NCBI GenBank assembly: GCA_903923905.1
Contig: CAIXZH010000101.1
Coordinates: forward strand, 98,603-162,602
DNA length: 64,000 nt
DNA from: an uncultured Bacteroidia bacterium
GTDB taxonomy: Bacteria; Bacteroidota; Bacteroidia; Bacteroidales; Prolixibacteraceae
Direction: 5' to 3'
Part shown: one piece after another, positions 55,112 through 63,978 of the stretch
Numbering within the stretch: the stretch's first letter is position 1
Layout: the number at the start of each line of letters is the position of its first letter
Program-made: the position numbers and the translations under genes
Notes under the pieces: model-generated
Seen by the model: only the letters and a program-made list of their open reading frames with translations
What the model was told of the DNA's origin: nothing
Databases searched by the model: none

Positions 55112-56851
55112 ATGAATTATTTAACCAAAATAGCTTTAGGTGTGGCGATAGTCCTTGCTTTAAATGCTAACGCCAGTGAAAAGAAAGATTCCCTGACCAT
55201 CAAAGGCGATATGGGAATCTGGTACGAGGGATATGGGCTCAATAAAACACCGGGATCGCCAAATCCTGATTTTTACAGCTCCCGCCGACCATGGAATCTG
55301 TTCCGCTACTCTTTTAATCCAATTCTTTCCTATGGTAAATGGGAAATTCCGTTTAATTTTAATTTCAGTCCTTCACTGAACAATTTTACCACAGCTTACG
55401 GGACCAAACAAAATTTCTGGCAGTTTTTGACCAATCCGGTCAATAGCTTTGGCCTTCGACCAAAGATAGGGACGACTGAATTCCTTCTTGGGACCCAATT
55501 CCTTAAATACAGTGATCTGAGCACCGGCGACCTGGGTATCTTTGGTTACGGAATTAATTTGTCTCCCGGTAAATTCAGGATTAAGCTCTTCAAGGGGGTT
55601 TCACAAAGTCCGATAAATTATATGGCACCTTCCAGTTCCCTGCCCAACGGTGTGGTTGGCGCTTATCAGCGTAACCAGTGGATGGCACAACTGGGACTTG
55701 GTGAGGAGGGTAAATATTTCGCGGGATTCAATATTGTTAAATCTGTTGATAAAATCAGTTCAGTAAGTTCTCCACCATTGACCCCAATTGAACCGCAGGA
55801 AAATCTGGTTATCAGTTTCCTGGCAAATACCACAACTACAAAGGGGTGGAAATATAATATCGAGCTGGCTCAGAGTTTTTTCACCCGGGATTTATATACC
55901 CCGCTCTCGTTGACCCCAATCGAAGACTTCAAGCCGTTTATTAATTCACATACCTCCACAGGAAAGGATAATGCGCTGATGATGGGGATTGCCAAAAAAG
56001 GGAAGGATTGGGAAATTGGCACCAAATTCAATTATTTCGGTGCGGGGTATTATACCGCAGGTTATCAGTTTATGACTAACGACCGGTTGGAATACCTGTT
56101 GAACACCCATTTTAATGTCTGGAAGAGGAAAATGAATGTGGTTGGCAGTATTGGCAAGCGGGTTGGCAATCTAAGCCGGGTGGCAGGTCCGGATCTTACC
56201 CACCAACTCATCGCAAATATAAACGTATTTGCCCAGTTTACCGATCATTTTACCCTCAATACGAGTTTTAACAATTATGGGTTTAATTCTCTGGGGTTAT
56301 CAGGATATAAGAGTGTAAGTAACGAGCTGAGCGTAAATCCCACTTACACCTGGAACAATACCAAAATGAGCAACCTGTTAAGCGGAACCTATACCTGGAG
56401 CAAGTATGATGAAACAACCATTGTTCCACCCGGGACCACTCATAACAATACGCAAACTGTTCTGATCCTTTATGTTCCGACCTTTTTTAACAGCAAGATC
56501 AGTCCCGATTTCAGCGTCATGTGGTTTAAAAATTCTGCTCCGACCATTGATCTGACTCTGCTTACGGCCACAGGTGGAATGAGCTGGAAACTGAATAAAA
56601 AGTTCAAACTGAAAGGGCAGTTGCAGTATAGTCTGAGCACCACACAACCATACACTGCCAATAAAAATCTTTTGGCCACTTCTGGTTTTGACTGGGAAGT
56701 ATTTAAAAAACTAACCTGGCAATTTTCAGCAACTGCAAATCTGTACCATTATGGATCTCAATTGCCAGGAAGCTTATTAGTCCCTGTTTATTCAGGTACA
56801 CCCGGATATTTTGAGAGTACGGTGAGAACAGGATTACAATACAAATTTTAG
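55112..56851 (+). CDS. Outer-membrane beta-barrel protein (envelope cluster gene 3)
   Basis: 579 residues from the ATG at 55112, which gives a good signal peptide (MNYLTKIALGVAIVLALNAN); an in-frame ATG 29 codons earlier would place a basic extension in front of it. The mature protein is strand after strand of alternating aromatic and polar residues (GDMGIWYEGYG, FNFNFSPSLNNF, FGYGINLSPGKFRIKLFKGV, FNYFGAGYYTAGYQF) and ends in a C-terminal Phe (TGLQYKF), the classic outer-membrane barrel signal. There is no plug or TonB-box signature. It is followed 18 bases later by the small Ig/FN3-like gene, and is presumably the membrane pore or anchor of this gene set. Family not recognised. Confidence 0.8.
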   Translation: MNYLTKIALGVAIVLALNANASEKKDSLTIKGDMGIWYEGYGLNKTPGSPNPDFYSSRRPWNLFRYSFNPILSYGKWEIPFNFNFSPSLNNFTTAYGTKQNFWQFLTNPVNSFGLRPKIGTTEFLLGTQFLKYSDLSTGDLGIFGYGINLSPGKFRIKLFKGVSQSPINYMAPSSSLPNGVVGAYQRNQWMAQLGLGEEGKYFAGFNIVKSVDKISSVSSPPLTPIEPQENLVISFLANTTTTKGWKYNIELAQSFFTRDLYTPLSLTPIEDFKPFINSHTSTGKDNALMMGIAKKGKDWEIGTKFNYFGAGYYTAGYQFMTNDRLEYLLNTHFNVWKRKMNVVGSIGKRVGNLSRVAGPDLTHQLIANINVFAQFTDHFTLNTSFNNYGFNSLGLSGYKSVSNELSVNPTYTWNNTKMSNLLSGTYTWSKYDETTIVPPGTTHNNTQTVLILYVPTFFNSKISPDFSVMWFKNSAPTIDLTLLTATGGMSWKLNKKFKLKGQLQYSLSTTQPYTANKNLLATSGFDWEVFKKLTWQFSATANLYHYGSQLPGSLLVPVYSGTPGYFESTVRTGLQYKF

Positions 56852-56869
56852 AAATAACTGATAGAAGAT

Positions 56870-57772
56870 ATGAAAAAGTACCCAATATTCTTATTCCTGG
56901 GAATACTCCTGAGTGTTCAGGCAGTACGGGCTCAAATTACCCTGAGCCTTGCTTTAAATCCCAGACCGGACCCTTATCTTTCTGAATGGATGTATCCTGT
57001 GAATGGTCAGATGATTATCTCCTTTTTTGGTGGGACGGTGGTTAAGGATCCCAATGTAAAATTAAGAACGACATTACTCGATCAAAGCGGGAGTGTGATT
57101 GGAATATCGAATATCAATTTAGCAAGAATATATACCTTAAGACAGGGTGTTAACCAGTTCACAATGGCGGATGCCCTGCAGCTGCAAAATCTGAGATTAT
57201 CGGGCAACGTACAGAATCTGTTTCTCCGGACAGGTCGTCTTGCTGCAGGGCAGTATCAGCTCATTGTTGAGTTAACAAATACGACAGGGGATGTTGTTGA
57301 GGCTAAACAAGCCAAACAGTTTTCGGTCATATCGTACCAATTGCCAATTTTGATGCAACCGGCGAACGAAGCTCAACTGGATGCCCATATTTCACAGAAT
57401 ATGATCATTTTCCGGTGGACCAGCCTAGTACCGAATTCTTCGGAGCAGACTTTTTACCGGGTGCAGGTGTTTGAAATCCTGCCAGGTCAAACGCCGATGC
57501 AGGCTTTCCGGGGTAATCGTCCATTGCTTGATGAACCGGCCTCACGAGGTACAACGCAATACATCTGGCAGCCAAATCTGCCCATGCTCGATTCCACAGC
57601 CAACCATCGGTTCATTTGGACGATACAAACCATGGATGCTAAGGGTATTCCAGTCCCAAGTAACGATATGAATATCCAGGGTCGCAGTGATCCGTTTGTT
57701 TTCAGTATCGTCAACCAGACTGGTACGATTGAAGAGAGGAGTATAAGGATTGAAAATTCAACCAAACACTGA
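56870..57772 (+). CDS. Secreted two-domain Ig/FN3-like protein (envelope cluster gene 4)
   Basis: 300 residues. Signal peptide ending near VRAQITLSL. Domain 1 (~22-150) is beta-rich and ends with AAGQYQLIVELTNTTGDVV. Domain 2 (~155-285) is FN3-like (PANEAQLDAHISQNMIIFRW, then YRVQVFEILPGQTPMQAF). The order, and the QxPMQAF/GQTGTQAI-type helix edge, match the N-terminal half of the 607-residue protein at 48500. The layout resembles Bacteroidota proteins annotated as TANFOR-domain, but I cannot confirm that match. It is predicted to be periplasmic or surface-exposed. It is co-transcribed with the barrel gene upstream and probably with the OmpA-family gene 60 bases downstream. Confidence 0.75.
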   Translation: MKKYPIFLFLGILLSVQAVRAQITLSLALNPRPDPYLSEWMYPVNGQMIISFFGGTVVKDPNVKLRTTLLDQSGSVIGISNINLARIYTLRQGVNQFTMADALQLQNLRLSGNVQNLFLRTGRLAAGQYQLIVELTNTTGDVVEAKQAKQFSVISYQLPILMQPANEAQLDAHISQNMIIFRWTSLVPNSSEQTFYRVQVFEILPGQTPMQAFRGNRPLLDEPASRGTTQYIWQPNLPMLDSTANHRFIWTIQTMDAKGIPVPSNDMNIQGRSDPFVFSIVNQTGTIEERSIRIENSTKH

Positions 57773-57831
57773 AAAAGAGCTGACGGGAAGTTCGGGTCAA
57801 TTCCGGCGTTAACAAATCTAATTATTCAAAA

Positions 57832-59376
57832 ATGAAAAGGATAATCTTCGTTTTTATAATAGGCTGTTGCTTTTTGCAACTTTCTGCCCAGAATAACCAG
57901 GATGTTAAACCTTCAACCCTGGTTTTTCATGTTTTTTATGATGATTTTAAAACTGCCCAGCAAATCCGGACCAGCTCCTTAAAGAACGTGCTGGATAATC
58001 ATTTGTGGAGCAAGTTTGGGGAGATGCAGATGGGTCTTGGCGTCAATTACCTGAAGGGGTTGAATAAAAATCTCGATTTTATCGCAACCCTCAATGGGAG
58101 TTCGACCGATTACCTCTATAAGAATGGAACCACAAACGGCAGCAGCGCTTTTTTGTTGGATGCCAATGCGGCGGTAAACCTCAAAATGCTCACTGACCGG
58201 CACAAGATAGTCCCTTACCTTTCCGGTGGAGGCGGGTTTTCACTTTACCAGGGGAAAACCGGATTTTATCTTCCTGTTGGAGCCGGAATCCAGTTTCATA
58301 TTTACAATTCAGCCTTTGTCTTCACTGAAGTACAATACCGGAATGCCCTGACTTCCCAGGTTAATAACCATTTTCAGTACGACATTGGAGTTGGTGCCAG
58401 TTTAGGAAAAAGAAAGCCCCAACCTGCGAAAATAGTTGAAATGCCGGTGCCACCGTCTATAGTTAAAAAAGAAGTTGTTATCTTACCCAAAGATCTTTTG
58501 GTTACTGTAACCGACGAAGCTACAGGTCAGCCGCTCCCATACGTGGCTGTAACGCTTGGTAGTGCTGACGGCAGGATGCAGTATGGTTCGACTGACGATT
58601 ACGGAAGAGTGACTTTTAAGGCCTTAATTCCGGATACCTATACGGTCAGCGGTTCTCTTAATCATATCAATTCGACATCACAAACTGTAAAGAAAGAGAA
58701 CTTCACGACCAATGAAAACCAGGTTGGGATTAGCCTGACCCACAATGATCCCCGATTTACCCTTGCCGGTGTAGTCATCAACAAAACCCAAAATCGTCCG
58801 GAAGCAGGAGCGGATGTCAATATTACAAATGAAGAGGACCATAATCTGGTGACGACACAAAGTCATACCGGTGATGGGGTTTTCCGCACTCAGTTAAGGG
58901 CCGAAAGTGATTTTACACTGGTGGGAAAGAAAGCAAATTATATTTCCAACATTGAGAATATTACAACGAAAGGTTTGAACAGAAGTACAACACTTTACGT
59001 AAAACTGGAACTGGCAATCGAAGAGGCCAAAGTTGGGCAAAGCATTCAATTAAAGAACATCTATTTTGAAGTTGGAAAGGCAAGTCTGAATACTGCTGTT
59101 TCTTCTGATCTCGATAAATTAATTCAATTTCTTAAGGATAATCCGGCAACCAGGCTTGAGATACAAGGACATACAGATAATACGGGGAGTCTGGTTCTGA
59201 ACAACAGACTGAGCCAGTCGCGTGCAGACCTTGTCGTTGAATACCTCACAAAAAATGGGATAGATAGGGGTAGGCTTATTGCAAAGGGTTATGGTCCATC
59301 ATTACCAGTAGCTGACAATACAACCAATGAAGGGAGGGCCCAAAACAGACGTGTGGTTATGAAAGTATTAAAGTAG
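57832..59376 (+). CDS. OmpA-family protein with beta-barrel-like and carboxypeptidase-regulatory-like domains (envelope cluster gene 5)
   Basis: 514 residues. A signal peptide (ending LQLSAQ) leads into a small OMP-like beta domain (~20-195, with PYLSGGGGFSLYQGKTGFY and FTEVQYRNALTSQ). Two carboxypeptidase-regulatory-like modules follow (~218-300, DLLVTVTDEATGQPLPYVAV; ~305-395, TLAGVVINKTQNRPEAGADV). The OmpA C domain comes last (~405-514): LKNIYFEVGKASLN, LEIQGHTDNTG and LSQSRADLVVEYL, with the peptidoglycan-binding Asp and Arg present. It should tether the outer membrane or an attached complex to the cell wall. The layout is reminiscent of T9SS PorE, but without TPR or beta-propeller domains. 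Confidence 0.88.
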   Translation: MKRIIFVFIIGCCFLQLSAQNNQDVKPSTLVFHVFYDDFKTAQQIRTSSLKNVLDNHLWSKFGEMQMGLGVNYLKGLNKNLDFIATLNGSSTDYLYKNGTTNGSSAFLLDANAAVNLKMLTDRHKIVPYLSGGGGFSLYQGKTGFYLPVGAGIQFHIYNSAFVFTEVQYRNALTSQVNNHFQYDIGVGASLGKRKPQPAKIVEMPVPPSIVKKEVVILPKDLLVTVTDEATGQPLPYVAVTLGSADGRMQYGSTDDYGRVTFKALIPDTYTVSGSLNHINSTSQTVKKENFTTNENQVGISLTHNDPRFTLAGVVINKTQNRPEAGADVNITNEEDHNLVTTQSHTGDGVFRTQLRAESDFTLVGKKANYISNIENITTKGLNRSTTLYVKLELAIEEAKVGQSIQLKNIYFEVGKASLNTAVSSDLDKLIQFLKDNPATRLEIQGHTDNTGSLVLNNRLSQSRADLVVEYLTKNGIDRGRLIAKGYGPSLPVADNTTNEGRAQNRRVVMKVLK

Positions 59377-59401
59377 AACAGTTTTATTTTAAGGTTGATT
59401 G

Positions 59402-59431
59402 GGTTAATATTCAAACCCATTTGAATTAACC
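59402..59431 (+). terminator. Hairpin ending the envelope cluster
   Basis: GGTTAAT-AT-TCAAA (59402-59415) pairs with TTTGAATTAACC (59420-59431) apart from a two-base bulge. It overlaps the -33 element of the next promoter, and no long T-run follows, so it may serve regulation as well as termination. Confidence 0.5.
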
Positions 59432-59451
59432 GTTAAAAACGATTAGCTTTG
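59420..59451 (+). promoter_or_regulatory. Bacteroidota-type promoter for DUF4290-murA-thioredoxin genes
   Basis: TTTG at 59420-59423, a 20-base spacer and TAGCTTTG at 59444-59451 match both elements of the phylum consensus exactly. The first start codon lies 60 bases downstream. Confidence 0.75.
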
Positions 59452-59511
59452 TAGTTGCAAAAACAGGTAAGATTTGGAAATCCGGTCATTACCTATAATT
59501 CATATTAAACG

Positions 59512-60135
59512 ATGCTAGAACGCGATTATAACACACAGCGTAAGAAGATGAAACTTCCGGAATACGGGAGAAGTATTCACAAAATGGTTGATCACATTAT
59601 GCAGATTGAAAACAGGGAAGAACGTATCCTTGCTGTAAAAGGGGTGATAGATGTGATGGGAATGATGTATCCCTATCTTCGAGATATCAATGAGTTCAAG
59701 CACAAGCTCTGGGACCATATTGCGATAATGTCTGATTTTAAACTCGATATTGATTATCCTTACGATCCCCCCAAGCCGGAAACGTTTATTGAAAAACCGA
59801 GGTTGATTCCTTATCAGCAGAGCGATATAAAATTCCGCCATTACGGCAAGATCATGGAAAACTATATCGCTGCAACCGCTCAACTGGATGACGAAAACCC
59901 TGCAAAACCTGTTAATACTGAACTTCTGGCCAACCAGATGAAAAAAACTTATCTTGTCTGGAATAAGGATGCCGTTGAGGATTCAAAAATTCTGAATGAC
60001 ATGGTTTTTCTGTCACAGGGAAAACTTAAACCAGATCCTGAGATGCACCTGCAGGAGGTGAACGACATTTTTAAACAGCAACCTAAAAAAGGAAAAATCA
60101 CAACCATCTCCAATCAGTCGAGAAAACATAAATAG
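59512..60135 (+). CDS. DUF4290 family protein
   Basis: 207 residues matching DUF4290 along its length: KKMKLPEYGRSIHKMVDH at the start, EERILAVKGVIDVMGMMYP, FKHKLWDHIAIMSDFKLDID, then PYDPPKPE, and a basic C-terminal tail. It is mostly helical with no signal peptide, so cytoplasmic. Function unknown. It is 14 bases upstream of murA and shares its promoter, an arrangement I recall as common in Bacteroidota, suggesting a tie to cell-wall synthesis. Confidence 0.9.
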   Translation: MLERDYNTQRKKMKLPEYGRSIHKMVDHIMQIENREERILAVKGVIDVMGMMYPYLRDINEFKHKLWDHIAIMSDFKLDIDYPYDPPKPETFIEKPRLIPYQQSDIKFRHYGKIMENYIAATAQLDDENPAKPVNTELLANQMKKTYLVWNKDAVEDSKILNDMVFLSQGKLKPDPEMHLQEVNDIFKQQPKKGKITTISNQSRKHK

Positions 60136-60149
60136 CCCTTTACATTAAC

Positions 60150-61454
60150 ATGGCCAGGTTTATTATTGAAGGTGGTAACCCGCTGACCGGAGAATTATCA
60201 CCGCAAGGTGCCAAGAATGAAGCTTTGCAGGTGATTTGTGCTACATTGCTCACTTCTCAGAAAATTACCATCTCTAATATTCCGGAGATCAGCGATGTAT
60301 TGAAGTTGATCGAGATACTCCGCTCTTTGGGTACAGTCATCGAACGTCCTGCAAAAGGAGCTTTCACGTTTCAATCGGATCATATTCGGATTGACCACCT
60401 AAAGTCAGCTCAATTCTTTGCTCAGGCTGGAAGTTTACGGGGATCTTTAATGATTGTCGGTCCGATGCTTGCCCGTTTTGGTATTGGAATTATTCCCCAA
60501 CCGGGTGGAGATAAAATCGGAAGAAGAAGGCTTGATACCCATTTCAGGGGATTTGAAGCACTTGGTGCAAAATTTATTTTTGATGAGCTGGAATCCTCCT
60601 ACCGTGTTGAAGCAAAGCAGTTAAAAGGATGTTACATGTTGCTCGACGAGGCTTCAGTAACCGGTACTGCCAACCTGTTGATGGCTGCCACACTGGCAAG
60701 TGGCACAACCACCATCTATAACGCAGCCTGTGAACCATACCTTCAGCAGTTGTGCAAAATGCTGAACTCGATGGGGGCCGATATCCGGGGAGTAGGATCC
60801 AATCTTTTAACGATTAACGGAGTTACTTCTTTAACAGGCTGCAATCATGTGTTGCTGCCCGATATGATAGAAGTTGGCAGTTTTATTGGTCTTGCAGCAA
60901 TGACTGCCTCGGAAATCACCATTAAAAATGTGGGATTCGATCAGTTGGGTATCATCCCTGAATCGTTTCGGAGATTTGGGATACAAATGGAGCTCAAAGG
61001 TGACGATTTACATATTCCCTCTCAGGATCATTATGAAATTGAATCGTTTATTGACGGATCAATCCTTACGGTTGCGGATGCTCCCTGGCCCGGCTTAACC
61101 CCTGATTTGCTAAGTATCTTTTTGGTGATTGCTACCCAGGCAAGGGGAAGTGTATTGATTCATCAGAAGATGTTCGAAAGTCGGCTCTTTTTTGTGGATC
61201 GGTTGATTGATATGGGGGCAAAAATTATTTTGTGTGATCCTCATCGTGCCACCGTTATCGGATTGGATAAATCACATCCGTTGCGTGGAATCAGAATGAG
61301 TTCTCCGGATATCCGCGCCGGGGTTGCACTGCTGATTGCAGCACTTTCGGCTACCGGAAAATCAACGATCGATTATATTGAACAAATTGACCGCGGTTAC
61401 GAAAATATAGATCTAAGACTTAACGCAATTGGCGCCAAAATCAGACGGGAGTGA
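60150..61454 (+). CDS. murA: UDP-N-acetylglucosamine 1-carboxyvinyltransferase, Cys-to-Asp variant
   Basis: First committed step of peptidoglycan synthesis: transfers enolpyruvate from PEP to UDP-GlcNAc. 434 residues, an EPT-type fold. Conserved elements: GAKNEALQ with Lys22-Asn23, LRGSLMIVGPMLARFG, LLDEASVTGTANLLMAA, LPDMIEVGSFIGLAAM and DIRAGVALLIAAL. In the catalytic loop (PQPGGDKIGRRR) residue 121 is Asp where E. coli MurA has Cys115, the residue alkylated by fosfomycin. Asp at this site is known from mycobacterial and chlamydial MurA and gives an active, fosfomycin-insensitive enzyme. It lies in an operon after the DUF4290 gene. Confidence 0.96.
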   Translation: MARFIIEGGNPLTGELSPQGAKNEALQVICATLLTSQKITISNIPEISDVLKLIEILRSLGTVIERPAKGAFTFQSDHIRIDHLKSAQFFAQAGSLRGSLMIVGPMLARFGIGIIPQPGGDKIGRRRLDTHFRGFEALGAKFIFDELESSYRVEAKQLKGCYMLLDEASVTGTANLLMAATLASGTTTIYNAACEPYLQQLCKMLNSMGADIRGVGSNLLTINGVTSLTGCNHVLLPDMIEVGSFIGLAAMTASEITIKNVGFDQLGIIPESFRRFGIQMELKGDDLHIPSQDHYEIESFIDGSILTVADAPWPGLTPDLLSIFLVIATQARGSVLIHQKMFESRLFFVDRLIDMGAKIILCDPHRATVIGLDKSHPLRGIRMSSPDIRAGVALLIAALSATGKSTIDYIEQIDRGYENIDLRLNAIGAKIRRE

Positions 61455-61488
61455 ATGTTGGTAGAATAAATTATGATATTGAATTAAT

Positions 61489-62016
61489 ATGCACATTATG
61501 AGAAATATAAATATTGTTTTATTGATAATGATGCTTGGGATTTCACCGGCCCTGGCACAAACTGGCATTCAACAGGGGATTGAAATTGGAAATAAAGCTC
61601 CTGAAATTATCGAAAACTCAATTACGGGCAACCCGTTAAAGCTATCATCCCTTTCCGGGAAAATCGTGTTGATCGATTTTTGGGCATCCTGGTGCAAACC
61701 GTGCAGGAATGAGAATCCCTTTGTAGTTGCATCTTATCAAAAATACAAGGATGCCGCGTTCATTGATGGCAATGGGTTCACGATTTTTAGTGTGTCTCTT
61801 GATAAAGATCCCAAAGCCTGGAAAAATGCCATTCTCACGGACGGGCTTAGCTGGGAAAATCATGTATGTGTCCTCAACAGCAATGCCTCCTATATCCAAA
61901 GTTACAATATTAGCATGATCCCAACCAATTTTTTGATTGATGGGAATGGTGTAATTCTGGCAAGCAATCTCAGGGGTAAGGCGCTCGATGAAAAGCTGGC
62001 ATCCCTTAAAAAGTAG
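61489..62016 (+). CDS. TlpA/ResA-like thioredoxin-family thiol-disulfide oxidoreductase
   Basis: 175 residues. Signal peptide (from MHIMRNINIVLLIM, cleaved near ALAQ; a second ATG lies three codons in). The mature part is a TlpA-type thioredoxin domain: GNKAPEI, LSGKIVLIDFWASWCKPCRNE with the CKPC redox pair near residue 67, ISMIPTNFLIDGNGVI with the cis-Pro, and a C-terminal helix. It acts in the periplasm, reducing or isomerising disulfides. It is 34 bases downstream of murA and probably in the same transcript. The Cys-rich exported proteins of the neighbouring cluster are possible clients, which is speculation. Confidence 0.9.
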   Translation: MHIMRNINIVLLIMMLGISPALAQTGIQQGIEIGNKAPEIIENSITGNPLKLSSLSGKIVLIDFWASWCKPCRNENPFVVASYQKYKDAAFIDGNGFTIFSVSLDKDPKAWKNAILTDGLSWENHVCVLNSNASYIQSYNISMIPTNFLIDGNGVILASNLRGKALDEKLASLKK

Positions 62017-62161
62017 GAAAAATTTACAAAATCCAAAAGGTTCCTGGTCAGGTAGTATAAAATGACATTGATGCAGTATCAGATATGCCATTTTGTCTAT
62101 CATTAAGCAATTGGCAAAATTTTTGAGGTACACTCTGGGATTTTAAACGATAATTATTCAG

Positions 62162-62785
62162 ATGAAAAAGAAGGAGCATAAAGAAAGCAATAAGGATATC
62201 AATGATAAGGTAAATGATTTAATTACTGAAGATCAGCGCTCTAAAAAGTATTCAGATACTTCTAATTCCGGGAATGAAGATCAATGTCAACATGAGGAGG
62301 TATTATTGATTCCTGATGAAAAAGCATTGCTGGAGGCTAAAGTTGCAGAGTCAGAAGTGGCTTATAAGGAGATGAATGATAAATATCTTCGTTTGTCTGC
62401 CGAATTTGACAATTATCGGAAAAGGACCCTACGTGAGCGGATTGAACTGACAAAAACTGCAGCTGAATCGGTCATGTTGAGTATCTTGCCTGTAATGGAC
62501 GATTTTGAGCGGGCAATGCATTCCATTGAAACAGGACTTGATTTTGAGGCCACAAAAGAAGGCATATTATTGATTTATAATAAATTCAATGAATTTAGCA
62601 AGCAAAACGGGATCACTGAAATAGATGCTGTTGGAAAAGTTTTTGACACTGATTTACACGAAGCCTTGACAAAAATCCCTGCTCCGACTGAGGATTTAAA
62701 AGGGAAAATTGTACAGGTAATTCAAAAAGGTTACTATTTAAATGATAAGGTTATACGATTTGCCAAAGTTGTGGTGGGCGAATAA
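62162..62785 (+). CDS. grpE: Nucleotide exchange factor GrpE
   Basis: Exchanges ADP on DnaK in the Hsp70 cycle. 207 residues: an acidic, low-complexity N-terminus (~1-60), a long coiled-coil helix ([20 protein letters not shown], then [15 protein letters not shown]), [38 protein letters not shown], and the C-terminal beta domain with [20 protein letters not shown]. It is the first gene of grpE-dnaJ, 35 bases before dnaJ. No CIRCE operator is present upstream. An imperfect hairpin (AAAATGACA 62059-62067 / TGCCATTTT 62086-62094) lies in the leader region. Confidence 0.96.
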   Translation: MKKKEHKESNKDINDKVNDLITEDQRSKKYSDTSNSGNEDQCQHEEVLLIPDEKALLEAKVAESEVAYKEMNDKYLRLSAEFDNYRKRTLRERIELTKTAAESVMLSILPVMDDFERAMHSIETGLDFEATKEGILLIYNKFNEFSKQNGITEIDAVGKVFDTDLHEALTKIPAPTEDLKGKIVQVIQKGYYLNDKVIRFAKVVVGE

Positions 62786-62820
62786 CAAATTTACGGTTAA
62801 AACCACGCAATAAACTAAGC

Positions 62821-63966
62821 ATGACTAAAAGAGATTACTACGAAGTTTTAGGAGTAAGCAAGAATGGAAGCGCCGACGAGATAAAAAAGGCATTCCGGAA
62901 AAAAGCAATTCAATATCACCCTGATAAAAATCCTGGTGATAAACAATCTGAGGAAAAATTCAAAGAAGCAGCTGAGGCATATGAAGTATTGAGTAGTCCT
63001 GAGAAGAAGCAACGATACGATCAGTTTGGACATGCCGGATTAGGCAATCAAAGCGGTTTTGGTGGTGGTGGCCGGTCTATGGATGATATTTTCTCAATGT
63101 TCGGAGATATCTTTGGTGGCGGCGGATTTGGTGGATTTGGCGGATTTGGATCAGGAGGAAGGTCTCAGCGGGTCAATCGGGGATCTAACCTTAGGGTCAA
63201 GGTGAGTCTTGATCTTAGCGAGATTGCTCATGGTGCCGAGAAAAAGCTTAAAGTAAAAAAATATATTACCTGCACAACCTGTCATGGTAGCGGTGCTAAA
63301 GGGAGCAGCGGCTTTACCACCTGTTCAAGCTGTCGTGGTTCCGGTCAGGTAACCCGCGTCAGCAATACCTTTCTGGGACAAATGCAAACTACATCTACCT
63401 GTCCAACCTGTGGCGGTGACGGAAAGATTATTTCGCAGAAATGTGACACGTGCTATGGTGAAGGGATAATTCAGGGTGAAGAAGTGATTACTGTAAAGAT
63501 TCCTCCCGGAGTTGCTGAAGGAATGCAACTTTCACTGGAAGGAAAGGGGAATGGAGCTCGACGGGGTGGAATTCCCGGTGATCTGCTGATACTGATTGCC
63601 GAGGAGGAGCATCCCGAACTTACCCGCGATGAGAATGATCTGATCTATAATCTTTACCTTTCATTTCCTGATATTGCCTTGGGTGTCACTACCGAGATCC
63701 CGACTATTGACGGAAAGGTGAAAGTTAAAATTGAATCGGGTACTCAACCTGAAAAAATTCTTCGCCTTCGCGGAAAAGGATTACCCGATGTAAATGGTTA
63801 CGGAAAGGGTGACTTATTGGTGAAAATACACGCCTGGGTCCCACAGAAACTTACCGCTGAAGAACGAAAAACACTCGAAAAGCTTCAGATTTCTCCTAAT
63901 TTTGCCTCTCCACAAGGGCAGGATGGCAAAGGATTTTTTGATAAGGTGAAAGATATGTTTGAATAA
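62821..63966 (+). CDS. dnaJ: Chaperone protein DnaJ
   Basis: Type I J-domain cochaperone that stimulates DnaK and binds unfolded proteins. 381 residues. J domain (1-70) with the HPD motif in [12 protein letters not shown]; Gly/Phe-rich linker (~75-120); four zinc-binding repeats [24 protein letters not shown] and CDTCYGEG (~145-210); C-terminal substrate-binding domains with [20 protein letters not shown] and [12 protein letters not shown]. It is cotranscribed with grpE and ends at a terminator at the window edge. Confidence 0.97.
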   Translation: MTKRDYYEVLGVSKNGSADEIKKAFRKKAIQYHPDKNPGDKQSEEKFKEAAEAYEVLSSPEKKQRYDQFGHAGLGNQSGFGGGGRSMDDIFSMFGDIFGGGGFGGFGGFGSGGRSQRVNRGSNLRVKVSLDLSEIAHGAEKKLKVKKYITCTTCHGSGAKGSSGFTTCSSCRGSGQVTRVSNTFLGQMQTTSTCPTCGGDGKIISQKCDTCYGEGIIQGEEVITVKIPPGVAEGMQLSLEGKGNGARRGGIPGDLLILIAEEEHPELTRDENDLIYNLYLSFPDIALGVTTEIPTIDGKVKVKIESGTQPEKILRLRGKGLPDVNGYGKGDLLVKIHAWVPQKLTAEERKTLEKLQISPNFASPQGQDGKGFFDKVKDMFE

Positions 63967-63978
63967 AATTTCGGGGAA

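Noticed and set aside
62059..62094. CIRCE heat-shock operator upstream of grpE
   Set aside because: The inverted repeat there does not match the TTAGCACTC / GAGTGCTAA consensus, and it is imperfect.
61645..62133. A 162-codon gene antisense to the thioredoxin-family gene
   Set aside because: It overlaps a well-supported gene almost completely and has no recognisable features.
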